The notes beneath the pieces are model-generated. The model did not search any database. It was not told the DNA's origin and saw nothing but the letters and a program-made list of their open reading frames with translations. A stretch of DNA of 64,000 bases, from assembly GCA_036346375.1 (NCBI GenBank), contig CM070500.1:82006437-82070436 (forward strand). The letters are read 5' to 3'. This stretch comes from Guadua angustifolia. Lineage: Eukaryota; Streptophyta; Magnoliopsida; Poales; Poaceae. The translations under genes were made by a program, and so were the position numbers. This document shows, one piece after another, positions 10,050-22,668 of the stretch (positions are counted from its first letter, which is position 1; each line of letters opens with the position of its first letter).

Positions 10050-13000
10050 CGAGTTCTCAAATTATGCATCAAGCGAGATTCATTCAAAAATAACAAATAG
10101 TAGATTCCAAAAGGAATTTTAAAAGCAGTTGTCAAGTATGTAAATAACAAGTACATAATATAAATATGAGCAAGTCACAATCCTCTATGATTGCAATCAA
10201 TGATCGATTCCGAGCCATACACTAGCATAAAATCTGTGTCATGGTTACCCACCATTTTCAATTCAAACCTAACTAATATTAATGCACCAATTCTCTCATG
10301 ACCGCAAGGAAGGATTTTTGAAAAAGATTTACAGTCTTCAATGGTGTATAGTTTTACCTAGAATACATGATCAACGCATATTATCGGCCATGACACGCTT
10401 TCTTTGACGTGCAACTGAGAGATCATGACAAAACTGTTATATCACCAAGACCTAACTTTGCACCAGCGAGGTAATGTTTGACCCTCGTTATAGCGGTAAA
10501 AAATAAATTCTCGTAAACACAATATCAATGACAGCTTACTCCGTGTCGTAACTATTTTCCCCGATAGCGACACATGCATCATTGTATCAACAAGCTTTAG
10601 CCCTAACACCTCGATGAGGAAACCCCTTCGAGCAAACCTACCTAGAATGCCTATACTATTTTTGCCCTCGAATGTACAAAGCTAGTACTATATACAACTT
10701 AGTATGTTAGAGCCATCCCATAACAACACTTATGGTTGCATTGATATCTTGTATAACACTATATTCGGTCCTTAATCAACCAGGCAAGAACTCTCCCTGC
10801 ACTTTGTGCAAGTCTATCTCTCGCACATCGTAGATCATAAATTAACTCACTCGTATCAAAACTTATTTCATTTTTTTTATTTTAGAATAAAATAACCATC
10901 ATGTCAAAATTCCCATTTCTTAACAGATGCTTTAACCGTTCATTTATTCTTCCTAAGTCTAAAGCATGGCTAAGCATGAGCATGTATGATTGAGTATACC
11001 CAAGGTTAACATCGATTATTTTTAACCCTATCTTATGGATTTTAGTAGTAATGTTGTGTATTTATCAAGAAAGTTTCATGTAACAAGTAGGACTATTTAC
11101 CCATACCCACAATATATCTATTTTAATAAAAGCACACATAAATTTGTAAAATAATATAAACTAAGTGAAATAATAGGATTAATATGATCAAAAAAGATTT
11201 TTGCCTTACTCATTGAACTCTTAGTCTTATTCTGGATCAATGATGAAGGTCTCCCTGACGTTGGTCTAAACGCATTATGTTGGAAAGCATAAATAAGAAC
11301 CAAATAAATATAAAGAGAGATAAAATTCAAATATTTTTTTGCATAATAATAAAAAATATGGGTTTTTTAAAAAAAATAGAAATTGATTTCATTAAATTTG
11401 GAGTTTGTATGCAAAAGTTATGACTATTTGAATTTAAATCAGCTAAAAAATCCTAAAAAGAAAATAAAAGAGGGGGTGATGTCGAAGGAAGGCGTAATCT
11501 CATAGATTATGTCCGTCAATAGAGAAGGAATATTCTTAACTAATTTGAAAGCACCCTTTTCATTTAAATAAAATGAATTCTCTTTCGAGGAGACTAATAG
11601 GTGTGTCAGGATTTTATTATTTTTCAAAAAGACTGATAGGTGGGGTCCACATGTTAGTGACTCATATCTAAATATCGATTTGAAATATAAACCACAACAT
11701 TATTTCTAATCAACACTGGTAGTGGGGTCCATCTGTCATAGAGAGAACAGAGAGAGAGAGAGAGGTTGAGCGCCATGGTCGAGAAAGGCATGGGTGAGGC
11801 TGAGGACATAAAGGGGGGTCATGGTGGCCGAAAAGGTGGACGGAGGCCTTGACACGATGAAGTTAGACATCGAGCATTCTTGGGCTAGTGAAGGGCTAAG
11901 CAAGAGAGAGGGATTGAGGCTAACTAGGTCATCACGTTAGAACTAGGGGCCTTAGACGAAGCTATAGGAGTCAGAATGGGGACCAATAGTCATTGGAGGT
12001 GAGCTAGTCTCTTGAAAAGCTGCGGTGTAGAATAGGACATCTATGGTGGTGGCACAAACAATGATTTCAAGGATGAACAAGCAGAAGGCTGGCTTTCGAA
12101 AATCACCACGAACACAAGGATGAGGTCAGAAGCGACGAGGTGGTCCAGAGCTGCTGGACAATGATGAACAGTAATGGCGGTTGTAAGCTTCATGGTGGCA
12201 GTCAAGCATAGAGGGAGGAGCTGAAATGGAGCACCAGAAAGGTTAGGGTCACATGGATGTCCAAATGCACCATGTTCAAGGTAGAGATTCACCAGAAAGG
12301 AACTATGTGCCTGTTGAAGCAACAATCGGAGATGGTGAAGAAGACATGAGTCCAGCGTAACACGGCGCAATAGGTCACATCTACTTAGGACTTTTGAAGA
12401 GGAAGGAGAAAGTCACATAATGACACAAATGTCGAAGCTAGGGCTCACTACAAAAGGGTGTTTCTTCAACAGAGCATTCTCTGTAGCTTGAAAATGGTGC
12501 TTGCATTCTCGGTGACTCAGTGAGGAAGAATGGTTGCAACCAAAGAAAATGGTTTCATAGTTGCATGCTAATTGAGACTGGCGAGGTTGGGTGGCTTAAA
12601 TAGGAAGAGAATGGCGATTCTCCTTGTCGTTTTCGTCTCAGCGGTGCTTGAGATGCCCTAATTTATCACGCACGATAGTAGCTCTCAAGCTATGCAACAG
12701 TGACATCTGGTAGGAGGCTCGAGGTGATGGAATGGATCGACTAGCTAGCAGGCAGGCAATGTGATGAGATGGAGCAGGTAAAGCATCTGCCTCTTCCATG
12801 ACCACAAGCCACATGGAGAAGACAACCTGCTAGTGGGCTCGAGCTGTTAGCAGGCAAGTGGAGAAGAGAGGAGAGAAGGCGCACCTATGAGAAGACGTCT
12901 TCACTCAGGAAAAACAGGAAACAGAATTGGCTTAGGGGAGATGATAGCGGCTAACGTGTGGGTCAGCGTATCAATGAGATAGAAGTGGCTGACATGCTGG

Positions 13001-13471
13001 CCAGGCTGTCTGCGAGACAGAAGATGAAATTTGTTTTGGTTAGATATCTTGCCCGAATGCTTAGGTATAGTTACAGGGCTCCAAAAATTAAGAAAATTTT
13101 GTGGATACACCTAACATAGTACTAATGTTTGAGCAAATTTTCCAGAATTTTAACGGTCCTGGATTTCCTTCTGAAATTCTTTTGTCACCTTAGTTTGTAA
13201 TACAAGGTGCAATATTTGTTTTTTTGCAAAAATAGCATCCTATCTCCAAAAAATTCTTAATTTTTTTGGAGAGGCACTTTAGATTATTTAGAACATAAGT
13301 AAAATATTTTCTAACTTTACATAGTTTCAAATTAATTTTTAAAATTCAAAAACAACTAGGAAGTGTAAAAGGTATTTTCTTTAATGTGGAAATTATGAAA
13401 ATTCATGGTAAATGCAAGAGAAATTTTGGCAACTTAATAAATGATTTGTGGGCAAAATTCAGGCTGTTACA
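10050..13471 (-). mobile_element. Truncated LTR of a related Ty3/gypsy family
   Basis: The right end reads TGTAACAGCCTGAATTTTGCC on the minus strand, a typical LTR start, and the body follows the same order of short conserved words as the adjacent LTR (for example CCCATAACAACACTTATGGTTGCAT against CCCATAACAAACATGTGGTTGCAT). It also carries a TATA-like TATTTAAG (12596-12603, minus). Its left end is cut by the other element, which therefore probably inserted into it. Internal ORFs such as 12041-12370 are not recognisable proteins. No gag or pol follows at the right end. Confidence 0.68.
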
Positions 13472-13559
13472 TAGTTTTCCTCCAACACGTATACAAGTAC
13501 AGAATTCTGTCACCCCACATGTCCTGAGTGTGTTGACTACACATAAAAGGATTGGTTTG

Positions 13560-13905
13560 TATATTCTAACAATGTGTAGTCTACCATCTTCATACCAATC
13601 TAACTTTCAAATGCTTCGTACTAGACACTTATCTCCTTAAATACCTCAAACTTGTCCTTTAGAGCTTCCTACAAATCATATGGGTCTACTACAGGAGCAA
13701 GTTCATGGCATAATTTAACATAGAGATGATTTCTAAGGAAGACCATGACCCATGTCCTTTGCTTTGCGATAGCACATTTGTCTATCTCAAGGACACGCTT
13801 GCAATTCCCTAGCTGTCAAGTGTGACCTTGCCTCCATCTCCCAGTGGATGTAGTTCCGGCAAACGAGAATATATGAATTGCCAACAATTTTTTTCTAATG
13901 TTTTG
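13560..13905 (-). pseudogene. Decayed copia-type gag fragment
   Basis: Translating the minus strand while ignoring stops and frameshifts gives words matching the copia gag pattern: …HWEMEA…HLTA.EL… followed by KAKDMG…RNHLYVKLCHEL..VVDPYDL.EALKDKFE. Several stops interrupt it. It is an old fragment with no LTR recognised next to it. Confidence 0.42.
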
Positions 13906-15035
13906 GACAGAGAATCAATTCTATCAATTAAAACATCATGAAAAACAATTTATGGTAATTAAATAAAACCTAAAAGAGTTAAATATTATAACTAGAAACT
14001 TTATAAGGATTAAACCATAATTCACACGTGGATAAAGCCCTAAACTTTAAACCTTTCAGGCATGTTTTTTTTTGCAAAATTTTGATCTATGAGACCTAAT
14101 TACAATGAATTAGGGACTTATTTGTAATTCTCTGAGACTATAGTGGTTTTCTAGAAAAGTTTCACTATCCGCAAAAGCTCTCCCTCACTCTGGCTACCGA
14201 AGGAGTCTTATAGCCCCGTGCACGCGGCAAGGCCACGTGGTGATTCGGCCTAAGCTTGGCTCGACTAAGGCGGCGTGTCATTACTTCCCATCCATGTATG
14301 GCGGTGCAGCAATGACCCACCGGCATTCTCTCTCGGTGGAACACGGCGGTGATGTCTCAGCCCCCGCACATCGCAAGGGAATTGATGATGATCTGGCTGA
14401 CCCGTGCACATGGCACACTGACGACAGTGGTTTCGTGGGATGCGCACATGGCGCGTTGAACATGACACCCGATCGTGTCCCGCACACGGCTGTGATGGAG
14501 TCCTAGGCTTGGTCGGCCTAGCGTATCAATGATGGTGACATTCAGCATCTCACCATGGCATTATGGATATGAATTCTAGTGAGCCACGCAACGGAACAGT
14601 CTCAACGGTGTTCCAAGGTTCTCGCGATGGCGCGGCGCAAACACAGCAAGTCTTGTCCTCCAGCTGACGGCCATGCACAAAGCACGACACGACATCAGTT
14701 ACTCCATGACATGATCCGACTGTCGATGCATCGATTTAGCTGCATGGCGGCACTGCCCAATGCCTAGATGTATTTAGCGGCCACACCAAGGCGCGACACA
14801 AATGCCAATCATGCCAGATGTGAATCGACGGTCGAAGAACCCGACGCATGCCTAGACATGAAACAACATGGATTGCACTGAGGCGCGAAACGATGGATGG
14901 GATTTGGTCGATGCTAATTCCACCCAAGGTTAGACATCAGCGGGATTAGAAGAGTAGAAAATTGGGAAGAGGTCAAATAAATTCAACAACTAAATTGACA
15001 AGAAAAGTCAAGGAATAAACTTTAAGCGTGAACTA
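13906..15035. other. Intergenic, no gene recognised
   Basis: AT-rich to 14150, then a GC-richer block to about 14950 with short ORFs on both strands (e.g. 14237-14506) that show no familiar domain and are broken by stops. It is probably old transposon sequence; nothing further can be supported. Confidence 0.4.
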
Positions 15036-15239
15036 CCTTCGGTCGGGAGTAGTCACATGCTTATAATGTGTTATGTATCAAGAACGTTGTTGGTCAATCA
15101 AGATTGGATAAACATGATATCAGAACAAAGACACAAGACATAGATACATAGCTTTCTCCTTTTTATTTATTTTTTCTAGTATGTTTACAATATACCACTA
15201 TGTCGTAACTTATAAATGGAAAAGGAGGAGAATTTTCTT

Positions 15240-15388
15240 GCAGGAGAAGAAATGTAGACCTGAATGGTAAGAAAGAAATTGTCACATGTGTGACTATGAA
15301 CCAAAAGAGCTTCTAACTCGAAATCAACTTGTCTAACTTGATGTGTGGTAAAATATGATAAGATTTGGCTACGAACCAAACAAGCCTT
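15240..15388 (+). repeat. Partial MITE (same family as 56036-56311)
   Basis: The stretch from GTAGACCTGAATGGTAAGAA to GGCTACGAACCAAACAAGCC aligns, with indels and changes, to the right half of the element at 56036-56311. It ends in the same terminal ACCAAACAA. The left half is missing or too diverged. Confidence 0.6.
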
Positions 15389-16628
15389 AAAGACAGTTCA
15401 ATATGAATGGAAAAATAAAAGGAAATTCCCACTTTCCAAATCATATTGTATGCTGAAGATCTATATAAGTACCTATGGTAGGGCCTAATTGGTTAATGAT
15501 AAGCCAAAGCTGTATTATAGTAAAGACTACTATTGTCTGTATATACTCTTCCATGTCATTTAAAAGCAAATTTAAAAATAATTTTTACAATGGATGTTAT
15601 CTTAAGATTATTTCAATAGAATCCTATAATATTTTAGTTATAATATGAAAAATATTTACTATAAATAATTACTTATACAACGATACTTTATATTACCTAT
15701 ATTCCTGTCTTTTTTCGAGGAGAAAGTTACGTTCTCTTTCGTCGCTTTCTCTCCTCTCCTCGGTGCCGTAAAAATCTGACGCAAAAAACTCAACGACTGC
15801 GTCATAGACTCATAGGACCAACAGCTTTCGAAAGCAGAAACTCCATGTGAAACTGATCGATTCTTGTGGTAATCCTGGTAAAAATTGCCCGTGTGGGTGT
15901 TCACATATCCCAAGAATCGTGGCGCTAGTATGTTAGGTTGGGAGTGCCCTGCATGTCCACGCCACTAGGCGCAGCATGAACAGCCACGAGCATCAACAGC
16001 GGCATTGCAGTCACCTTACCCGCAGTAAAAACAAAATTGTTTCTTTCTTTTTTGCCGGGAACAGGTAGCCTGTCTGCGGTTACCGAAATCCACACGTTTG
16101 CACAGCGAGCGCCCGTGTGCTCTGCTGCAGTTCAGTGTTTCGGAAGCGTCCCTGCGGCTGCGGTACGCACCGGCACTGAGCAGTAATGTCCGCCGCTGAG
16201 CAAACGCACGTCCACTCTCACGAACGAACGAACGAACGCTCGCTGCATGCGACACGGAAGCTGCCGCGTCACGGCGTCAGTGAGCTTGCATAAATATCAA
16301 CGAACATGCCAGAAGATGGTAGACGACTCCTAGGTGGTCCTACTCCTACACTCCTACTGCGGTGCTGTGGCCTTCCGCGTTTCCTGGTACAACAGAGGAC
16401 AACTGTTGTCGTGTCTTCCACCACCATGAAGAACAGATAATTTTTAAGCTATTAGATCTCGATCCGAAGTATCTCGCCCCTCCTCTCGGACCATATAAAA
16501 GAAAATACGTAATACAATCTACCTGGCACCAACGATACTAGCTAGTCGTTTGAGCAACAGGCGAAAGCAAGATGATGGCCACATAAAGTACTACCGGAAC
16601 GAACCATTGGACGAAACAGCCTAATTCT
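15389..16628. other. Intergenic, no gene recognised
   Basis: Mixed AT-rich and moderately GC-rich DNA. ORFs at 15659-15913 and 16016-16255 (minus) lack any recognisable domain. A short repeat GAACGAACGAACGAACG lies near 16220. Confidence 0.4.
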
Positions 16629-17147
16629 GAACTCTTCAGCCTTAAAAAATTATATTTTTTAGAATGTAAATTATTTTTTTTTGCAAATATGGCCTCATGG
16701 CCAGCAATTCCTGCGTACGCGGAACGCGACAAATACAATTCCTGCGCACGAGGAATGTTGCAATAACCATAAGGCGTCACTTGGCATTGCGGTTGCGGAA
16801 TTTACCTAATGCCGTGCCTTCACTCAGCGGCAATCCAAAATTCAAAAAAAAAAATACCACGTAGCATGAGATTTTTTTTTTAATTTTGGATTGCCACTGA
16901 GAAGAGACGCGGTATTTACCGCTGGTGGTGCGGGAATTCGGTAATTCCATTGAGGGGAGGCACAGCATCAGGCATTTCGCCTCGTGTCGCCTTGTAGTTA
17001 ATGCAACGCTCCCCTTGTGTGGGAATTATATTTGTCGTGCTCTCCGTACGTGGGATTTGCGGACTGGAGGGCCATATTTGAAAAAAAAGAAGCAAGGGAC
17101 TCGTTCTGAAAATTATAATTTTTTGGGGCTACAACAATGAAGAGTTC
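16629..17147. repeat. Large imperfect foldback (inverted repeat) element
   Basis: Two arms of roughly 200 bp (16629-16842 and 16882-17147) are imperfect inverse complements. The outermost ten bases (GAACTCTTCA / TGAAGAGTTC) pair perfectly. Shared words along the arms include AAAAAATTATA, CAAATATGGCC, CGACAAATA and AATTCC. The innermost 20 bases (16823-16842 against 16882-16901) match at 19 positions. The loop is about 40 bases and AT-rich. The right arm carries about 50 extra bases. It could be a foldback transposon, a MITE, or a locus producing a long hairpin RNA. No protein-coding capacity is seen. Confidence 0.72.
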
Positions 17148-17185
17148 TCCAATGCTCTAAACACAAGCGTCAACGTTAGATTAAA

Positions 17186-17450
17186 GGTCTATTTAGGGGA
17201 GTCGTAATTTTTCCGAAAAGCTGCTTTTTGACTTTCTGAACCGAAAAGCGACTAGTGCTACCATTTGATAAATAACCAATTTCTTTCATCACTAAGCTAC
17301 AAAAGCAGATCCAGTACAGCTTTCAGATTTTAGCTTTTACTAGTTATATATAGTTTCTGACTTATGCAAAAGCCGCTTAAAAATTAAGCTGTTTAGAAGG
17401 TTTATTGGTTTTTCAAAAACTGAAATTAGCTTAAAGCCCCAAACAGAACC
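17186..17450 (+). repeat. hAT-like MITE, copy 1 of a dispersed family
   Basis: Ends GGTCTATTTAGGGG and CCCCAAACAGAACC form a terminal inverted repeat of the GGTCTGTTTGG type common in grass hAT MITEs. The body (…AAAAGCTGCTTTTTGACTTT…, …TTTTACTAGTTATATATAG…) is clearly related to the copy at 63094-63380. Confidence 0.72.
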
Positions 17451-20225
17451 AAAGTCATGGCACTAATTGTGAGCCAGGGAGAAACAAACAGATCGACGAA
17501 AACGACTAGTAGTAATAGGAACAAGGTGGTTGCCAGGTGCTATCACGGTGCTAAGCCCAGGCAGAGATATGCCGGAGGGCACACGTGGGCGGCACTAAGT
17601 TTGGACTATCCAGCTTGGCATTACCCGCAGAATTCCGTCATATAAGCGACAATTAAAATGGATAGCATTGTATGTGAAGCAGCTATGTTGTGCTGTAGTG
17701 ACAGAACGAGAGGACGTAGTTCCATCTCCACTTGCTGGATGGCTATGTAGATTTGCAGATACAAATCTTCAGTCCTCGCAAAAATAGAATAAGAAGCTAA
17801 ACCTTCAGACATACGCAGCTGAAAACACGAATTGTTCAGAAGAAAGTGAGCAATTCCCAAATAAAATCGAGTTTCAGAAAGGACACAAAGGAACCTGTGG
17901 AAGCAGATAAGCGTTAACTGAAGCCTGATCTCGGAAACACACTTGAAACGACCTGTATGGCTACTGTTGCAAGATCCCAATGTCGTACGTTTTGGCATGG
18001 CACGGCGTGCATTATCGGCACTACAAGCAAGCTACTCCGGCCGCGGTGGCTCTCCCGTCGACGTCTGGCCGCCGTCGCTTTCCGAAGAGGGCCAGGGCCG
18101 TGGGGGCCGGATCCCTGCGCGCGTCAAGGGCATCAATGATACGGAGGCTCCTTGTGATCGTAGAGCTGCCGCTGCCGTCCATTTGTGGCCGGGTTCAGAG
18201 GACGCATGCACCCCGACGACCGACGGACCGAGCAGGATGCGTAGCTGCCAGTTGCTTCCAATAATTCTTGACCCTTTTCTAGCCTGTTCTAACGCGACTA
18301 TTACACCGATACGTCAGATCAGTTACAGTTGTAGTACTAATCCACTGTATTATGCAACGGACAGCCAAGAGAGTACACAATTTATACGGACTGCACACTT
18401 TGGTTCCTAGTAGCACGTTGTAGCCCAAATGTTTGATACCTGTCTCCTTTTATGTCCCAGACTCCCAGTTTTTAGCGTCCGTTTCAAACGTAAAATTTTT
18501 TATAGAAAACAGTTTAATTACTGTAGAAATCAAGAATAGCTCCCGCGTTCCAAATACTGCTTTCAGAGCTGCTGCTACTACCACCATTCTACTTGCAAAT
18601 ATGACGAAGCTGTTTTCACACGGATCTCCGGGGACTAGAGATCAAGCGAGCGAGAGGGACAACAAAAAACGAACAGCAGCGCACGCCGCAGATGCGGTGG
18701 CGTGGAGTTACCTCCGCCGGTGGCTGCGCCGCCCGGCGTATGGGGTATAGGATGCGGCGAGGTAAAGGATAAGAAGTGTCGCGGCGCGTTTGATACGGCC
18801 CTGACCTTTTTTTTTTATTTCTTTACAAACGAAATCACTGTAAAAAATTCGAAAAAAAAATACATGGAGACGGGAAATACAGCTATTCAATATTACACAA
18901 ATTTTCAGAGTCCATGGTGCATTGGTGCTCGGTGCGGGGAGAAAAATAAGGAAAAGAAAGAGAGAGAAAATCCAGCTTGCTCGGTGCGATCGACAAACCC
19001 CCTTTCATTAAAAAAAGCAACAAACCCTTTTCCCCGTCTCCGCCGTCCGCCATGGCCTCTTTTCAGGCTGGCTGACGATCGATCGCTCCGTCCACCACAC
19101 GGAGGTGGACGTGGACGGGAACGACAACTGCAAGACCTACACTGCACCGGCAAACCTGTCCGCGTATTCCTTAGGCTCGTGGAACCCCATACGGTGTCCT
19201 GCCTCTTCCTCCATTGACTGGACATGCCTAAGGACAACTGGCAGAGTCACCTTCCGGTGAGCCCAAGCCCTGTCCAGTCCTTCCTCTAATTCATGACCAG
19301 CTGCCTATTGAAGATCGTGGTGGAACCCTGTCTAGTCCTCCCTCTAACATATGACACGCTGCCGTTGAAGAACACGAAGATGGAGCTAACCATATGTTTT
19401 GTGAATCACGTCATACATCATTTGATGATCTTGTTGGCTTGACAATTAAAGTCTAAGGGTCAACAACACAAGAGATGTACGAAGTACACGTACCTAGCTC
19501 ATTTACAAATTAACTTGGTAGAAGCATCAAATGATGCCATTAATTAGTTTCTTGCCATCGACACATACATAAGTTAGACGACAGGGTTTAGATGGGAGTT
19601 GCAGGGCATACGGTGAGGGTGTTTAGGCTCGTGTTCAGATGTATAACGAGACGATCGGGCCTAGGGCGAACGGAGCACACGGTCGGGATCTTTGACGATC
19701 AGAGTGCAATTTGGCCTATGCACGGCAAGCTAACGACTAAGAAAGCCCTCACCTTATATATATGCAGGAATTGTACCGATTTTATACTTGTTTTTCTTGG
19801 CCGTTGAGAATATGGATTAGAGGATTTCTTCTAAATGTAATTAGAAATGTTTATCTGGATAAATACTTACCGTAGTTAGACTTGGCGCCGAAAAATTTCT
19901 GGTTCCGCCGCTCCTAACGTTAGCGATCGGCCGGAGCTGCCTGTCCAATGCGGCGGCGCGGCGCCAGTTACGAGTTTCGCATTTGTCGCTACGTCCGCGC
20001 GCGCGAGAGGAGGGTCATTGGCCCTGTGAACCTACGCCTTGTATTAGATGGGCCGGAAAGCCTACACATAAGCTTTGTCTGCCAGCCTAGCCTTGTTATT
20101 CTTGGTATTCATTATGGGCCATCAAATCACTTTGGTATAATTGTTTAACTAAGATCTCTAAAGCAATATGTTTAATTTTTCCCGAGGCGGCGTCTAAAGG
20201 CTAATTGTAAGTAGAGAGATGCTCT
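17451..20225. other. Intergenic; no gene recognised, small tandem duplication
   Basis: Several ORFs (17943-18410, 18702-19217) lack known domains and are probably fortuitous. At about 19269-19386 a 59-base segment beginning CCCTGTCCAGTCC is followed by a diverged copy beginning CCCTGTCTAGTCC. The segment 19060-19240 can be read as a short protein-like piece but I do not recognise it. Confidence 0.4.
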
Positions 20226-20466
20226 TGTTGTAAAACGTCGTCGATTTACCTACTCGAATCAACAGCACGTATGTAAGAACACGCGAATTAAGAATTGAGA
20301 ACACACAGAATGTAGGGTGGAAATCTCTTTCGCTTTATTGATGCATCGTTTACAATGAGGGGGCACCCGATATATATAGCGGTGAGAGAAAGAGTTCGGA
20401 TTCGATCACATTAGAAAGAGATAGAGTCCTAACTATATTTGGTTTAGGTTTTCTTATCTCACAACA
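20226..20466 (-). repeat. 3' LTR of deleted copia element
   Basis: About 93 percent identical by eye to the LTR at 22429-22668, starting TGTTGTGAG on the minus strand right after the polypurine tract. Confidence 0.88.
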
Positions 20467-20706
20467 CTCCCCCTTGGTCGAATACCGCGTAATACATGTC
20501 TCGTTAAAAACTCCACTTAAAAACCCAGTGGGAAAAAAGAGATAGAGAAAAGAGAACATCGCACTCGCATGCTATGTTGCACTAGTTGCCTTATTAAAAA
20601 CCTTTATATGAGAAAACTTCAGGAAAACTTACGAAGGGAAAAAGAGTACAACTTATTACCTTCAGGGTTTTATTAGGATCTTCAGGATCGCAATAAGGGT
20701 TATGAT

Positions 20707-21790
20707 TCAAGGATTTTCTCCCCCTGAACTCAGCATCTCTCTAAGTCTTCTCATTTCAATACCTTTAACATATCTTTGAAATGTGGATTTAGGCAAAGAC
20801 TTAGTCAATAAATCTGCGAGATTTTCACATGACTTAGTTTGCAGGATCCTTATCTCACCACTCTTCTGAAGTTCGTGAGGATAGAATAATTTAGAAGTAA
20901 TATGCTTCGTGATGTTGCTCTTTACATAACCCAATTACATTTGTGCAACACAAGCAGAATTATCTTCATAGATAATTGTGGGGGTATTGACGGTGTTAAG
21001 GCCACATTACTTCTGGATATGGCTAATCACACGTCGTAGCCAAACACATTCACGTGAGGCTTTATACAGGGCTATAATCTCTGAGTGGTTGGTAGAAATT
21101 GCTACTAGAGTCTGTTTACAAGACCGCCAGGAAATAACTGTACCACCGCAGAGAAACACAAAACCAGTCTGAGATTTGGCACAGTAGGGATCAGACAGAT
21201 AGCCAGCATCCGTATATCCCACCATAGTCAAGTCTTGGTTCTTTTGGAAAAACAACCCAAGATCTTGAGTAGCTTGGAGATATCTGAGTATAGTCTTTAC
21301 ACTAGCCCAATATCTTTTGGTTGGAGCTGAACTATATCTTGCTAGCAAATTTACTGCGAATGCAATATCAGATATTGTGCAGTTCGCAAGGTACATGAGT
21401 GCTCCAATAGCACTTAAATTTGGGACTTCAGGTTCTAAGACTTCCTCATTTTCCATCCTAGGTCTAAAAGGGTTTTTATCCACTTCAAGGGATCTTACGA
21501 CCATGGGAGCTTTCAAGGGATGTGATTTATCCATATTAAACATTTCTAATACCTTCTGGGTATAGGACGACTGGTGAACAAGAATTCCTTCTGGGAGATG
21601 CTCTAGCTGCAGGCCTAAGCAAAATTTGGTTTTACCCAAATCTTTCATCTCAAACTCCGTCGTGAGGTAAGCACTCGCTTCTTTATCTCCTCTGTGGTTC
21701 CGATGATATTCAAATCATCAACATATACTGAGATGATACAGAATCTGTTCTGGGATTTCTTTATGAACACACAAGGACAATCATCAATTC
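20707..21790 (-). pseudogene. Copia reverse transcriptase C-terminal part and RNase H
   Basis: Minus-strand coding begins with the RT active site YVDDLNIIG (about 21712-21735). After a frameshift near 21650 it continues MKDLGKTKFCLGLQ, then the RNase H region GYTDAGYLSDPYCAKSQTGF, ISWRSCKQ, and the C-terminal NITKHITSKLFYPHE…LADLLTKSLPK. These are standard copia motifs. The frame is interrupted again near 20935-21006. The part before the active site is replaced by leader sequence through deletion at about 21785. It is not able to encode a complete polymerase. Confidence 0.85.
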
Positions 21791-22428
21791 AATCAAAAAT
21801 CGCGGAGTGAGGGCGAGGTCTCCGAGGCGCGGAGCGGGCGAGGCCGCTGAGGTGCAACGCGGGAGAAATCGCGGAGTGCGGCTGCTGAGGCATGACACAG
21901 GCTTCAGGCGGCATCGGTTCGAGCGCAGAGGGGAGCTCCATCGTCGCCGACGCACACGCATCGGGCGCGGCCACCGAGGCAAGAGGTGCGGCACAGTCGA
22001 GGAGCATTGAGGCGGGCGGCTCGGTGCTTCAGGCTCAGCCAGAGCGGTGGTCGTGCGACTGCTGAGCGGCGGAGGAATCAAGTTCAGCCGAGCGGGCGCG
22101 CTGCCTTTTTTCTCTCTTGATGAACAGTAGATTAAATAGTAGATAGATAAACAGTATGATCTGTGGGATCACAACTTGCATTGATGCTATTGAGCGATCT
22201 GCAGGGTCGATAGGTCATGCCAATTTAATACCTTGATTCAGGCTGCAGGGGAAAATCTGTAGACTATCGCGTAGGATAGAGTCGCGTAGGACTTTTTCGG
22301 CAATCCGAGTGGGTGCCGGCGTGAAGGCGAGTTGTTGCAGATCGGATCAGGCGATTAATCGCCGGTAGTAGTCGTTCGTTCGTCGTCGACGATCCTCCTC
22401 TTTGCGGTAGAGACTCGTGCTGATAACG

Positions 22429-22668
22429 TGTTGTAAAACGTCGTCGATTTACCTACTCGAATCAACAGCACGCATGTAAGAACACGTGAATTAAGAATCG
22501 AGAACACATAGAATGTAGGGTGGAAATCTCTTTCGCTTTATTGATGCATCGTTTACAATGAGGGGGCACCCGATATATATAGCGGTGAGAGAAAAGTTCG
22601 AATTCAACCACGTTAGAAAGATATAGAGTCTTAATCATATTTGGTTTAGGTTTCCTCGTCTCACAACA
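22429..22668 (-). repeat. 5' LTR of deleted copia element
   Basis: Partner of the LTR at 20226-20466. It shares the TATATATAGCGG TATA-like core and TGTTGT…ACAACA ends. Confidence 0.88.

Larger units (their letters stand above)
20226..22668 (-). mobile_element. Internally deleted Ty1/copia retrotransposon
   Basis: Two LTRs of 241 and 240 bp (20226-20466, 22429-22668) bracket about 1.96 kb of internal sequence. Orientation is minus: a polypurine tract AAGGGGGAG directly precedes the left (3') LTR, and the primer-site region ATCAGCACGAG follows the right (5') LTR. LTRs begin TGTTGTGAG and end ACAACA on the minus strand. Flanks are GCTCT (20221-20225) and GTTCT (22669-22673), a target duplication with one mismatch. 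Inside, a gag-side leader (21790-22420) joins directly to the end of RT, so protease, integrase and most of RT are gone. Confidence 0.9.

Noticed and set aside
12041..12370. 109-codon minus-strand ORF.
   Set aside because: It lies inside a recognised LTR fragment and has no domain or coding-like conservation.
14237..14506. 89-codon plus-strand ORF with neighbouring ORFs.
   Set aside because: No recognisable domain, and dense overlapping frames on both strands suggest composition effects.
17838..17858. Sequence CAGAAGAAAGTGAGCA resembles mature miR156.
   Set aside because: It differs at several positions, and no complementary arm for a precursor hairpin was seen nearby.
17943..18410. 155-codon plus-strand ORF.
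   Set aside because: No known domain, with overlapping alternatives in other frames and no gene structure around it.
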